In this document: in pieces, positions 49,065-62,589 of the stretch
Layout: each line of letters begins with the position of its first letter
Numbering within the stretch: the first letter of the stretch is position 1
Notes under the pieces: model-generated
What the model was told of the DNA's origin: nothing
Databases searched by the model: none
What the model saw: only the letters and a program-made list of their open reading frames with translations
Origin: Trichinella spiralis
Lineage: Eukaryota > Nematoda > Enoplea > Trichinellida > Trichinellidae
DNA: 64,000 nucleotides
Assembly (NCBI GenBank): GCA_000181795.3
Contig: CM012953.1
Span: 3,061,218 to 3,125,217, forward strand
Direction of reading: 5' to 3'
Program-made: the position numbers and the translations under genes

Positions 49065-52000
49065 CAAAACACTTATCAATTGGTGTTGACCACTGATGAA
49101 CACAGATCATTTGTTGTTTTCAATTACGCCAATATAAATCATACATCCTCTACTTCAGCTGGTGCTTTCCATGGAAGAGGAGGTCGTCAGTCAGCAATTG
49201 TATGTTTACATTATTGATGAAAAATAATAAAATTACAACTTTTTATTTAAATATAAGGTTGGAATGAACGGAGGCAATGGGACTGGATTTTATGAATTTC
49301 CCTATTCAGCTCAAGGCGATTCATACAAATTAGCTGAATTCAGTAGTACGCAAACAAAAGGGCGTTGGCTGGCCAGAGTGGACGAAGCTATTGTATACGG
49401 TGGATGTTCAAATGCTTCTCATGGTATAATTCTGCTATTTTGCTGTTATAAATTTTTAAAACTATTATTTTTTTCTCAGGCAAATTGACCACCTCTGATC
49501 CATGGAATGGTATGATTGGGGGAAATTCAATTAACGTCTCTGGTCCTTGTTTTCGACCAAACGATTATATCACTATGGAAATTGATGAAGAAATTTTCGA
49601 CTGTGCTTATGTATTCAAAGAACTATAAAGAAAAGCATACTGTTGCATAAGGCGTGTCGTTTTAGATTAGTATGGTAAAAGCGCGCTGTATTGTACCGTT
49701 CAACATGATTTTCAAAACTGGACCGGTTGCCATTCAAATTGCTCAAGATGGTCGATCGTACAGTTGGTATAGTTCACTTTATATTCGTGAGTAATTACTG
49801 AAAGAAGATGCTTTTTAAATTTAACGATGCTATCGTTCGGGATTTTAGATCCACCAGCTTTGACAAGGACAGAAGTGCGCTTGTTGAGTCATACGGACAA
49901 AATTGACCCTTCTACTCATAGAAACTATTGGCATTTATCCGATATAGAAAATTTAACTATAACCTGGACAGCTGCAAACATTTCTTCAAAGGCAGGTTCC
50001 AGAGTAGACATTGTGTTATGGGGTTACCGAGAAGATGTAATTGATCGTGAATTTCTTGAGGTGAGATATTTTTATTCAAAATTTATTATTATTTTATTTT
50101 GTTCAAACATTTAGATAGCGTTACGGGTTGACATTCTAAGCTGTAATATATATATGTCTGCTTATAAATTAGGCAGTTTTGCTTTACTTTCTGATCACTT
50201 TCGTCATAATTTTCTTTTATTAATTGGAATTGATTAGATTCATGTGATGAAATATTTTAAATTCTTCATTTAAAGCAATGTTTTTAGGTGGGTGCAATAG
50301 CGAGAAATATTGAAAATACTGGAAAATTTTCCTTCAATCAAAAAATGCTATCAAAATCTTTGATTGTTGGAAATCTTTGGAGAAAGTTTTGGGGTGGTGC
50401 TATACAGATTCGTTTGTCAAAAGATGACCAGACAGATTACGGAAAATAGTGAGAACTTTTGCAAATTTATTTTTAAGTTATAATTTTCAAAGATAGTTCT
50501 TTTGATTTAGTGTCATGTGGTCTGGTGCTGTGCCATTCGGTTGGTACTTCAGGGACACGTGGAAAGCAAATTTGGGTGAAAACTGGGCACTGAAACTTTG
50601 CATTGAATGGTACAACTACGATGGTCTCAGGGACAATTTTCTACGTAACGTTTACACGAATATACCATGCCCGTGCACACTTTCCCAAGCTTTGAACGAC
50701 TTCGGTCGATTCACTCCTTTGCCTACGTGTGAAATGATGGGCGATTCATCGTGCATTTACACAAAAGGCGCCCAACATTGCATTGTATCTACAAATTCGA
50801 TGTAGAATTAATTTGAATCAGTTGGATTTGTTTAGCTTTTAAAATTTGAAACTTCAAAATTTAGGCCCGACAGTGGAACCGAGATGTGCTGCTATGATTA
50901 CAATGGATGGTTGATGTTTTCCCAAGATTATGAACAAAGCACAGATTATTTGCGCTACTTTTCAGCCGGTGTTCCATACAGGGCGAATCCTTGGGGTGGC
51001 TATGTTTTCAAAAAGCCGCTGTACGTTCCAACTTGGTCAAATTTTTACAACGACTTACTTCCCTATGATGTGTGTTGTCGTTGGGCGGGGCATTGTGAAT
51101 TTTACTATTGGCGTAGGGCAACTTCTGGTTGTCAAAACTACGAACCGGCAGTTATTGGTAAAAAAATGTTTGTCCAAAAGCACATCACAATATGAAATTG
51201 AAAATGATATCCACTTTAGGAACCGCGTATGGTCACGGTCATTTTATAACGTTCGATGGAATGAAGTACAGTTTCAGTGGGTCGTGGTTATTTTTGTGCT
51301 AACGCAGCCTGAAAACAGCGGACAGAAATTTATGATTCAAATCGCATGGAACACCTCCCAGAAACAATGTGATGTTCAGTTTATTAATTNNNNNNNNNNN
51401 NNNNNNNNNNNNNNNNNNNNNNNNNNNNNNNNNNNNNNNNNNNNNNNNNNNNNNNNNNNNNNNNNNNNNNNNNNNNNNNNNNNNNNNNNNNNNNNNNNNN
51501 NNNNNNNNNNNNNNNNNNNNNNNNNNNNNNNNNNNNNNNNNNNNNNNNNNNNNNNNNNNNNNNNNNNNNNNNNNNNNNNNNNNNNNNNNNNNNNNNNNNN
51601 NNNNNNNNNNNNNNNNNNNNNNNNNNNNNNNNNNNNNNNNNNNNNNNNNNNNNNNNNNNNNNNNNNNNNNNNNNNNNNNNNNNNNNNNNNNNNNNNNNNN
51701 NNNNNNNNNNNNNNNNNNNNNNNNNNNNNNNNNNNNNNNNNNNNNNNNNNNNNNNNNNNNNNNNNNNNNNNNNNNNNNNNNNNNNNNNNNNNNNNNNNNN
51801 NNNNNNNNNTTCTCCGTTTACGTTTCCACATCTTGTGATGAATCAGTCTGAAGTTTACATACAACTGACCAGTGGTGTTGGGGTGAAAGTGATCGAAAGC
51901 CGGGGCATTTTGCAAGTGATTGTCGCTTTGCCACCAAATTACAAGCAGAGAAAGGTATTTTTTAAGCAAAAAAGTGATTTTTAAAAAAATTTAAATATTC

Positions 52001-53336
52001 CATCCAATCTGATGGATTATTGGATTGTTCATACCAATTATCAATATCATTATTAGATGAACAGTGAGTCGGCAGCATGCACAAAACGGTATGTAACGAT
52101 GGGTTTACTTGGAACATACAACGGTGATGTCAAGGATGAGTTCATTGCTTCGGATTGTTCCAAAATACACATCACACAATCCAGATCAGAAGAGAACTCT
52201 CGAACTATACATCACCAATTTGGAATGAAATGTACGTTTTACAAATTGTGATTGCTATTATTAAAAATGCATACCTTCTTTATACTTGTAGGGGATGTAA
52301 ACAGGGCGCATGTTTCGAATTTGTTCGGATCCAAGCCGGAACCGTTGTATTATCCAAATTTGTTTTATCAGCAAAATTTCTCACCAGTTTTTGACCCTTG
52401 GACTTTTACTAATTTCACTCCATTGGAAGTGTTGATCTTTTCGAGAGAACAAGAAGTGCAAGTAAGTTGAATAATAAAAAGAAGAAAAAGGAATAATATT
52501 TGCATTCATTTCACTTTACAACTCTGTCAAACCACAGGTGACTTGTCAAGGTGTATATTCGTGCATGTACGACTATTTGGTAAGCGGGCGTCGAGAATTT
52601 GCTCTGGATACTTTATCATCAGAGAAAAAATTTGAATACGACAAGCTGAAAGGTGAACAAAAAAGTAAGCAACCATAAAAAAGAAAAAGAAAGAAAAGCT
52701 TGAAAATTAATATCTTCATATTTGCTTTTCATTTCTAATTGCGCATTGATTGTTTTTATTTGCAAAAAAAGCTGTCAGTTGTGGTCCGTTGGAGAAAAAT
52801 TTCGGCGTGATCAAATATCCCCTGGGTAATAATTATTTGGACGGCGTAACGGTAACATTCACTTGCCAAACGGAATATTTTATCCACGGAAATGAACAAC
52901 GTCATTGTATTAACGGTAGTTGGTCGCCTGGATGGTGGGCGTGGTGTCGATGTAAGTTTTTGAAAAAAATAATTACTTTGAATTTGTTAAATTCAAAATG
53001 TTCATTTTCTAGCTCGAACCGAAGAGATCGCGTTGAAATGGATGACCGGAATCGTGGTATCGCTGGCGTTTATCCTTGTCCTGACATTCACTTTTCTACA
53101 ATTACAACGCATTCGAAAACGCAATTTGGCACTTCGTCATAAGTTAAACCTGGGCATCACATCCTCTGCAAATCTACCGTAAGCATTTCTTCGTTCACTC
53201 ATTCATTCATGCCTTTTCATCCCCTTTTAGAAACAATGTAAAATCGGAAAAATCAACGCACAGTGTACAACAACAGCCGAACAACTACAAGCCCAAATAT
53301 ATCAAACGTTGGAATCCAAACCGTTTCTTTATGTAA
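47768..53336 (+). CDS. Mesh/SUSD2-like membrane protein (NIDO-AMOP-VWD-Sushi-TM)
   Basis: Multi-exon gene. ATG at 47768 or the later one at 47852, which puts a signal peptide (MIMLLFCFLIAAFSFLQ) first. Then: NIDO-like region (exons to about 49.5 kb; IYPEGFVAFSYPEY, GYTADYALIVTWERMGYGG), an Ig-like/E-set region, AMOP with paired Cys (exon near 50515-50805, IPCPCTLSQALNDFGRF, and the next exon, CCYDYNGWLM), VWD (GHFITFDGMKYSFSG, from about 51220), Sushi (about 52770-52950, AVSCGPLEKNF to WWAWCR), a membrane span (WMTGIVVSLAFILVLTFTF) and a short basic tail ending NPNRFFM, stop 53334-53336. This order is that of insect Mesh, a smooth septate junction protein, and of SUSD2. The VWD exon contains 420 N, and several 1-base indels beside the gap break the frame. 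I think those are consensus errors. By analogy it sits at epithelial junctions. Confidence 0.9.
49023..49060. repeat. (ta)n microsatellite in an intron
   Basis: About 19 TA dinucleotides within an intron of the Mesh-like gene, just before its acceptor site. Confidence 0.9.
51390..51809. other. Assembly gap (420 N)
   Basis: A run of N in the VWD exon of the right Mesh-like copy. It matches the gap at 10273-10567 in the left copy. The left copy supplies roughly 130 bp of the 3' part missing here. Confidence 0.99.
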
Positions 53337-53609
53337 CATTAAATTTTCAATGTTCACAAATTCGAATGGATTGGTTGATGATGTTTTTTATTCCTCTGCG
53401 CAGTAGGACAACTTTTCTTCAAATACTAGTAAAACTTTACTGAATATTTGCTCAATTAGTTTGTGTGCTGCAATCAATCGATCAATTAGTGCCGAATTGG
53501 AAGTAATATGAAATTTACTTCAGAAAATAAAAGTATTTTTATTCAACAACAGCATCTGTTATAAATTTTACTTCACTTTTTACAATTCAGTTTTGATGCA
53601 ATTGTTTTG
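53337..53609. other. Tail-to-tail spacer, Mesh-like gene and PWP1
   Basis: A 273-bp stretch between convergent stop codons. AATAAAAG near 53526 may be the Mesh-like polyadenylation signal. Confidence 0.6.
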
Positions 53610-56600
53610 TTATGCTGCTGATCCTATATTCCAAGAAATAATTTTGCATCCATTCTCACCGCCACATGCTGCAACGGATTCTTCGTCTGGACAAAATTCA
53701 CAGCATAGCAGATCATTCTAAATCCATTTATTAAATTTCGCCATTTACATTAAAGGTAAAATTAATACAAATTTTCACCATTTTCAATTTGTATTTTTTG
53801 GAAAGTTTAAAATGACCATTATCATCTAGTTTCCACAATTTCAATGATCCTCGTGCGCTGCTTGTCATCACATAATTTTCAGCTTTGTTATTTACAGACA
53901 ATCCTGAAATGAATTAACTGTGCTATTAAATAAGTATCACTTTCACAATTTAACAAATAATATTAAAAAACAGTAAATGAAACCGTTCAATGGATCAGTG
54001 TCAATATCCAAATAGACCACTTTATTTCTGAATTAATTTTTAATGTTAAATTACAATTATGTTACATAATATACTTCGAATTTTGATTACATAAAATCAA
54101 TTATCATCATCCTCTTAAGTGATAATCTACAATCTATCATCAACGTCTCTTACAAAGAATACACTTCATTTTTTTATATATATGAACATATGCGCAAATT
54201 ACAAGTGCAACAAAATTCAATATTTTTTAATTAATTATTAAAATTTAACTTTACTTTCAACTTAAAGAATAACAGTAACAAATGAAACCAATCTACTGAA
54301 GTTTTCTAATTCGTAAAAAACCTACCTAATACAGCGCCATTGTGCGCCTCCGTGACATCTACTATACCGCTGCGAATATCCATGTTGTATAATCGACCAT
54401 CAGATGCAGCTACCTGAATTTCAATTTCCTTCTGATTTAAATTTACAATTAATAAAATAGTCAAAAATCAAACAGACAAAAAAATTCTCTGATTTCCAAG
54501 GATTCCAAGCAACACGCTCAATTTCAGCGTTGAATTCATTCCATTCCTTTTCGCAAACGCTTTCTCTTGCATCCCACAATTTTACAACGCTGGAATCAAA
54601 TAAAAAAATCCAATAACATACACAATTATAAAATTCACTTTCAGTTTACCCAGATGTATCACCAGAAAGCAGTCGGCTTGATTCAGTTGGGTGCCATTTG
54701 ATACTTTGGACTTTATCTGAATGACCAGAGAGTACAGCAGAGCCAAGTTGGTTCTCGATATCCCATAAGATGATCTGAAAATCTGCAGAGCCGCTAGCCA
54801 AAATATGACTCAAAATTCTATTCCATGTGAGTGATAAAACTCCATCTTCGTGGGAAATCTTTTTCTAAATGGAATTTTAATTTGATTAAATAAAAATATT
54901 ACTGTGTGTATTCAGTCATCAACTGTAACAATTTATGACAAATACGTTGACAACTGCAACAGATAAACTAATAAATAATAAACTGAAATAATTTCAAATA
55001 AAAAGTTACATTGCTATTTTACTTAAATTGCTTACGTTTCAGAAACCCAAACTCGACGTAATTTGTGACGAAATGTTTGTGCATTTGTCTACTATTTTAA
55101 AATTTGAAGTATTTTAAAAACAAATGTTTTTATAAGCAAACGTGTTCAAAATACAAATAAAATGTTCATACCGTACAAGATTACAAGTAGAAGAGTTAAC
55201 GAAATGCACATCATCAAAACGTTAGACATCTGAAGGCGGAAACAAAAAAGAATTTGATCTACATGAGTGTATTAGATTACGTGCTATTTTGTACGATAAC
55301 AAGTGATTACATATTTACTAACTAATGTATACAAAAATTTAAACTTTTCATTAAAGAAATGTTATTTTTCATATTGACAAAAAAGCAAAGTACAGCAAGC
55401 ATTTTACGATATACAAAACAAAACATTTCTTATAAAATAAACAAGCATAACAGGTGATCAGTTCAATAAATTTTAAAGAAATTGCTCCACACAAAAATAT
55501 GAGCATTATTATCATGCTCTCGAAAAAATTGCAAAAATGCTTACTGTTTTCTTTTTCTCCGTTTCACTGCTTTGATTTCTAATTCCAAAAATAGCAACTG
55601 GTTCAATGGCTTCGACAACATCCAAATTCCACAACTCTATTGCAGAATCCATTGTGCCAACGGCGCAAAAATTACCTAACAAAATAATTTTTTCTTTAAT
55701 TGATTTTAATTTCCACTTGAATCAAAGTTTTAAAAACATTAATAGTATACTCTTCCACCTTTATCTCTGGTATCTTTATTAAAAATAACATGCTCAATGC
55801 ATAGCGGAGCCTCTTCGAGCATGTAATGATGATGCGGATAAAAACTATCTTCTGCTTCATTGTAAACTATATAATGCAACAAAAAAAACATAATAAACTG
55901 AAAGTGAATAATAGAAAAAAATTCGTTACCATGCACTTCCAGTATATTTTCAACGTTATCCACGCAACATCCAAATAAAACTAAATTATCGTCTGCTTTT
56001 AATAAAAAATCTTCATCTTCATCATCCGAAATCTAAATATTACAAAGTGTGAAATGAAATTTCTCTTGAAATTCAAATTTACGCTTTCATTAGGATGACT
56101 TTGTGCACTATCAGCAATATCTGGGAAAATATCAACTGCGGGTACTTCTGCAAAAGGCAAACAATAAATGCAGCTGTTGTAGCTGTTCATTTCTTTAATT
56201 CAATTCTTTAAGTAATTCAACAAATATACTTAAAATGCAAATGATGGAAAAACAATTTTTTCATCTATTAAAAAATTACTAAAATGAAATAAAAGTATTT
56301 AATTAAAATAAAATTTCATATGATCAGAATTTAAATACACATTTTACAATACAAAATTAGAAAAGTTCATTTAATAGCAAATCAAAAAAGAAAAGTAGTG
56401 ATAAAAACCTTTGATCGCATTTTCAACATCATCAGAATTTTCCAAATCTGCACAGGTGTCATCGCTGTCACTGAATCTCTCATCTTCACTAGACATGTTG
56501 GTTAATGCATCGCTTTTAGTATCTTCCCAATCACCCAGTTGATTACTATTCAACTCAGCCTTAAATTATCAGATCACTCATCGAAATTAACTTATCGAAG

Positions 56601-56686
56601 ACAAAACACAAAAGTAAAAATACTTTCCGAGGCTTCAATGCGGGAATTCCCCTAGGCACCCATGCTAAGCAAGTCACCTGTTTCAT
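53610..56686 (-). CDS. PWP1: PWP1 homologue (WD40 ribosome biogenesis factor)
   Basis: Multi-exon minus-strand gene. ATG at 56684-56686 begins MKQVTCLAWVPRGIPALKP, matching the PWP1 N-terminus; exon 1 is 56624-56686. An acidic exon follows (about 56409-56562, MSSEDERFSDSDDTCAD), then DEDEDFLLKADDNLVLFG, LEVHVYNEAEDSFYPHHH and FCAVGTMDSAIELWNLDVV, which track human PWP1 closely. WD40 blades continue (ISHEDGVLSLTWN, QIILWDIENQLGSAVLSG, SVVKLWDARE, DGRLYNMDIRSGIVDVTE, RGSLKLWKLDD) to CGGENGCKIISWNIGSAA and the stop at 53610-53612. About 54870-55540 looks like one intron. In the family PWP1 is nucleolar, supports rRNA synthesis and 60S assembly, and responds to mTORC1. It is divergent from LARP1, another growth-linked gene, with about 960 bp between them. 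Confidence 0.92.
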
Positions 56687-57648
56687 ATTCACTTGGACGA
56701 GTTGTTCCTTATGTCCACTAAAATTACAACTGCTTAGTTTTCGAGCAGCTAAACCAAAAAAATACAAAAAAGCAGTCAAAAGAAAGGTTTGCATATTCTA
56801 CTTTAAATATATGAGAATCAGTAAGTGATGGCAACTGACACAATACAATAAACAAATTCTCAATAATATAATTTTCCTATTTGCTATATTAATCATATCA
56901 ACCAAGTGATTATTTTAGTTATAATATCACTGCAATCATATTTTTTACAAGCAGCAAGAATAATTATTAAATGAACTATTTCTATATTCAATGTTTTTAA
57001 CATAAATAAATCATACACAACATAATAATATTAGTCAAATTATTACATAATATTCTCTTTAGTATGGTCATTTATTATGCAAAATAATTTCTTGTTAAAA
57101 TATTTTTAACAGAAAAAAACTGAATTATTTTTTACAAATCTGAATGCAAACCAATCTTTACAAAACAACAGTATCCGTCACAGTAACCTAGTTTAAACAT
57201 TGTTGTTTTGATTATATTAAAATCTTTTAAAAATATTCATAAATAATTTCAATGTAAAAAATTTTGCAAATATTCATTAATATCATTTATTGAATAATCG
57301 CAATTAATGATGCTAGTAGTACTGTAGCACATAGTGGATAAAATCAAAAATGGATATTATAAAAGTAAAAAAAAATTATATTTTGATTTTTTTGAAAAAA
57401 TTTTATAACAAAAAATTTTATTTAATCGAAATTTTTCTTATTATTTAGTGCTTAAGAAATATTTTCTTACTGTAGTTAAATATCTGAGATAAGGTGATTT
57501 ACAAGATCGTTTAGGAGAACGGTATACCTGGCGAATCTATTCATTCTTCTTACTGTTGTTTGTTGTGTTGACGGCCATTGTTTTTGTGAGCGTTGTCATT
57601 TTAATGTTGACTCGTTAGTCATTTTTTCAATTCATCGACACACGCACT
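56687..57648. promoter_or_regulatory. Divergent promoter region, PWP1 / LARP1
   Basis: A 962-bp AT-rich region between two outward-pointing start codons, so it should carry both promoters. No TATA box, ORF or distinctive motif stands out. Confidence 0.5.
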
Positions 57649-60600
57649 ATGGCCGACTTTCCGCCAGAGCGTAATTCGATTGAAAACAATGTTAGCAAGG
57701 ATTCCGCGCCAGTTAACGGTCGTCCTGAAACTGGTGTCGAACAGCCCAATGGTGGCAGTGCTGACAATTCGAGAAATCAGTCGGCTAGAGATTCTGCTGC
57801 CGTTTGTGAAAATGTTTGGTTTTCTGATCAGCGTAGAAATTTGCTTGGAGGTACGATTTTTTATGCTTTAATCACAATTTTTTTCTTTATCGACTTGGCG
57901 ATGCGACTTTTTATCATGTCATTTTAGTTCTTCATTATTTTTTAATGTTGCTTCAGAATGTAACTTATGCTATACTTATGTAATGTAACTTAATTCATTA
58001 TTAGGCATTTTAAAAATAACAGTTAAATTGTGATACTAGGTTTCAGAATTTCATGCACACCTGGATGAGTATAATTTTCTTTGATTTTGCTGTTTTTTAT
58101 TTTTTTCCGCATACAGTGAAAACATAGATTGAATTGTTTTCACAGATAATTTGTACGGTTGAATAATTTATTTGTCATTTTGAGAGATCTTTATTACTAT
58201 TATTTATTTGATATTTTGTTTATCATAAGATTTGTTGTTTCTGATGTGTGAACATATCTATGTTCAAGCGAAGATATGCTTACGTGTTTGGTTTGGTTAT
58301 TTGTGTTTTTCATCGTTAGTAGCAGAAAGGACATCTTTTGTTTGTTATTGCACGCTTAATGCATTGTTTTTATGAGCTGTAGGACGGTTCTTATCTACAG
58401 TCTGACGCGAGGTTGCATTGCTTGTCAAATGTACGTGGTATTGAATTTTCTTCCATTGTCGTTGTGTATTTATAGACATATTTTCCATTTTATTTTTGTT
58501 TTACTTCTTTTTATTGTTATTAGTGATAATAATTTTCTGTATATTTTTATCTTTTCATTAATTGGTGACATTCAGTTGAATACAACGAATGCATGTATTA
58601 ATTTGTTTGTGTTAGAATTGTGATTATCAATATATACTTATGACCTATTTGGAAAGTGGTTCGTTGATAATTATTATTTTTTGTTTAATTAGCAATTTTT
58701 AGTGTTCATTTTTGTTCACATGAAGGCCTTGTTTGCCAAGTAATGATTGAAAGCATTATAAATTTTCTCCATTACAATTTTATGCGCACACATTGTTATC
58801 CTTTGTTGAATATGTATAGTGTTTTCATGTAAGCAGTTATTTTCTGCTGCATAGTATTTGCTATATGTTTTTTAAGTATTATAGTTCATTACTTAATCTT
58901 GCTCGTGGGAAATGTCACTTTTTGTAGTAATGAAATATGTTTAGGTCACACGAACAATGCTGGGTCAACGATTGTTGGCATGAAACGATTGGATGAAGCC
59001 GAAGAAGTATTGTTTTGGTTTGATTGTAGTAAAAAACATTGATTTTCCCTTGTTTTTAGGCACAGTGCACTGGCACGGGTGATTTTCAGGATGCCAACAT
59101 TTGGCCTGATCTGAATAGTTCTGCTCCGGTATCTACATTGATTTACTCCAAATTACTTTGAGTCACTGCATTTTAACTAACTTATTGAATAGTATTTTAA
59201 CTAATTTTAACCGCTGAAATGTTAACGTGGCATTCAGGGTGTTGTAGTTGATAATTTTTTTAATTATTAAGTAAAAAATGATTACTGTTTAATATATGTG
59301 AAGCTGTAGACGAAGGCTTTTTAGATTTGCATTTAGATGAAATTTTACTGTTTTGACAAGCAAGTTATGTTTTTGGCATTCTAATTTTTTAATATAGTAT
59401 ATTGTGAATTTGAAATGAATATTTGAAAAGACATTATATCTTTAAGGCAACTTGCGGTAAGAAGAGAATGAAAGAGAAAGAGCCGCAGGGATCAGTCGAA
59501 GCCAGCGTTGGAAATGGTGTTTCAAATAAATCGGAAGATCAGAATCGGAAAGCAAACAATCGTCCAAAGCGGGACCATTTTGTTGATGTGAATTTTCAGT
59601 ATCCTTCAAGACGTTTTCAAAAGACGAAGCGATTTTGGCGAAACGGCCATTTTAATAGACAATACTACAACGATGCAGAAGGAAAGCATCAAAACAGTGG
59701 AAATGTTCCACAGGGAAAAGGTGGAAATTGGTCAGAAAGGGGAAACGGTCATCGTGGTACATACCGGAACAACAGTTATCGCAATGGAGAAAGCAGTCGT
59801 AATGGAGAAAGCAGTCGCAATGATGATGCGAAAAGTAGCACCGGCAATGATACCTGTCCCAGGGCTACGTTTCCTGGACGTCGTTATCGCGGCTCTAGAG
59901 GGCGTGGAAATTATTTTGATCGTTCCAAAACGAATACAAGTATGTTTGTTTTATTTTTAAAAATTTTCTATTTGATTTAGTTTTTTCTTTATATGCAAAA
60001 TGTCTATTTCAGATGCTCAGACGGAGACCGAAATGGATGACAATTTTGATTATGTTGAATTACTGGATAATCAAATGTACAATCAGTACGCTACTGTACC
60101 TGCATATTTGTATGATAGCACATTAACGCACGCCGTTGCTCTTCCGATTCCACATCGACCGGACTTGTACACACCTTGCATGCCCATAGATCCTAAGAAC
60201 GGAGTACTTTCTGATGCTATCGCAGTACCATTAGCAGGGCCGGCTGCATTGCACCCAGCGATTCCGTATGTTTATTCAAACCCGAATTCTCCATATTACG
60301 GTCCCATGTCCGAAGATGTCCGCAAGGATCTAATTCGGAAACAAATGTACGACGCTTGTTTAAGTGAGATGGAATTATTGTTCAAATGCTCATTAACTTT
60401 TTTTAGTGAATATTATTTTTCATCCATTAATTTGGAATCAGATATTTTTCTTCGTCGTAAAATGGATAAGCATGGTTTTGTGTCAATTAATTGTATTTTG
60501 TCCTTTCGAAGAATTCAGTCGTTTACGACTGATGGTCAGTTGGTAGTTGAAGTGAGTTTTATTATTTTTTTAATTGCCTATTTATAAGTTTTCAAATTTA

Positions 60601-62589
60601 AAAATAAAATACTTACTTAGGCACTTCGGGAGAGTGCGACAGTAGAAACTAATCGTAGTGGAACGAAAATTCGAGCACGGAACAATCCTGAACAGTGGCC
60701 TCTGCCTCCGCTCAACTCATCGACTGGGACCGATGTAGCAACTTTATTACAGGCTTCTTCTCAGGCCAGCAGTAGTGTTGCGGCAACAGCTGCGTACACC
60801 CAATGTGCCTTAGATTACTCGGATAAGGGCAATTCGATGCATAGAGCTAGTCAGACGTTGGATGGCAATTTAGCATCTGAAGTACAAAATCCTTACATGA
60901 TATATAAAATTATTTAGAATTATATTTCAAACAATTGAATTTTAGGAAGAAAATTATTTGTGCCGTTTTCAAGATGCCGTTAAAAGTGCGACAAAAAATG
61001 GCTCTTCTGACGATCACTTTGTGGACAATAATGGGGAAATGTAATTGTTTTTTTGAAAATATTTATCCGTGGCATTTGTAGTTTATTTTTGCATATTTAT
61101 TTTAGCACGGAATCCGATTCAGAATCTGAATCGGAAGCAGAGGAATTTCCCGACGACGATTTGCCTCATCTGGTTGTGGTGACAAAATCGCCTCTTGCTG
61201 GTGCAAAACGTCGTGAAGATGCAAAAGCTGCGATTGCAGCGGAGGAGCCAATGCTTTCTGACGAAAAGGCCAGAGAAGTCGACCAAGCTCTTCACGCATT
61301 CGAATGTTTTTTGTGGGGAACGTTGCCGGATGTATGAATATATATATATATATATATATATCAGTAAAGAAATAAATATATATAATTAATTGTTTGTTTG
61401 TAGAAAAACTCGATTTTGAACAAGAAATATTCAAATGAAATAGAATCTGTTTCCAAGGAAATAGAAAATTTGGAATTGGACAGTGCTCGATCGTCGTCGC
61501 CTGACGTGAATAGCGTTAGAATGAATGAAATGGCGTCGAATCCAAAAAGCCCGGTCGGCCAACGAGAAAACAAGCAGGGTCAACGTTTTTTAAGATTCTA
61601 CTCGGAAATCAAAAAGCCTCCAATTAAGCCGAACAATTTGAAAAAACGAAAAACACGTTACAGTTCCAATCCACCGATTGAACAGCCGGTAGGTTGGCTG
61701 ATGGATTCGATGATAGTCGGTACAACTGCTGCAAACGGGTCTTTGCCTTGCGATGGGACAAAAGAGACCGAGAACAATTTTTGGTTTCGTCCCATTGCCG
61801 TCCACCCGTCGGTTAAACTTTTGCAAGAAAATGGTTTCGTACCAGAAGTTTACTCGGAATGGAAACGGCGTTGTCTTCAAAGTGAGCTTTACTTTTTATT
61901 TATTTATTTAAATTTGGGTTGTTTATATTATTCTTTTTATTATTTTTTTTGTTTCAGTGCGATTGCACTGCGGTTTTGGTAATACGGAAACGAACACGTT
62001 GTATCGTTTTTGGTCATTTTTTCTTCGTGAGCATTTCAATCGTGGCATGTATTTGGAATTCAAACGGCTCGTCACTGAAGAAGCGAAAGTCGGCATTCGG
62101 TATGTCAAATAATAGAAATTAAAAAATAATTATATTCTGTGGGGGAAAATTAAAATTGAAATTTTCTTTTACAGATTCGGTTTGGAATGTCTTTTTCGTT
62201 TTTACACTTATGGACTGCAGCATAAGTTCCGGCCGGACGTTTATCTCGACTTCATGGCAGAAGTGAAAGCTGACGTTGCGCGAAGAGAATTGTATGGTTT
62301 GGAAAAGTTTTGGGCTTTTCTGAAATATTACAAAAAATCACGACGGCTTGTGATTGACCCTGATTTGGAGCAGAGATTGAAAAAATACAAAAAGCTTATG
62401 GATTTTAACGGAGATGTAAGCCGATTTTTTTTTAGTTTTTCATGTTTATTTCAAATTGCTGCAAATATTTATTATTAATATTAGTTAATGATTTTTTTGA
62501 TGTAGTCTGCTCAAGCTGCTCGGAATGAACTAGAAGTTGAAACTGCTCTTGCCAACGTTCAGTGCCAGCAGAAGCAGCAGCAGCAGTAA
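57649..62589 (+). CDS. larp-1: LARP1 homologue (La motif and DM15 region)
   Basis: Multi-exon gene from ATG 57649 ([14 protein letters not shown]; exon 1 57649-57851, then a long intron of about 1.1 kb). A large exon at about 59446-59940 is Arg/Gly/Asn-rich ([14 protein letters not shown]), as in RNA-binding tails. Exons at about 60.0-60.9 kb encode the La motif ([20 protein letters not shown] and [20 protein letters not shown], then NPEQWPLP), closely following LARP1. After an acidic and Ser-rich linker, the C-terminal DM15 region (about 61.79-62.42 kb) has [35 protein letters not shown] and [14 protein letters not shown]. It ends in a poly-Gln tail, stop 62587-62589. In the family LARP1 binds 5'TOP mRNA caps through DM15 and controls their translation and stability under mTORC1. 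Both RNA-binding parts are kept, so it is probably functional. Confidence 0.93.
61336..61362. repeat. (at)n microsatellite in an intron
   Basis: About 12 AT dinucleotides just after an exon end in the LARP1 gene. Confidence 0.85.

Larger units (their letters stand above)
43975..53200 (+). repeat. Right arm of large inverted duplication
   Basis: Partner of about 8725-15515. It holds piggyBac C, a spacer, the protease and the full-length Mesh-like gene. It contains 47474-49913, which is missing from the left arm. Homology stops at about 53200, inside the intron before the last Mesh-like exon. Confidence 0.9.
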
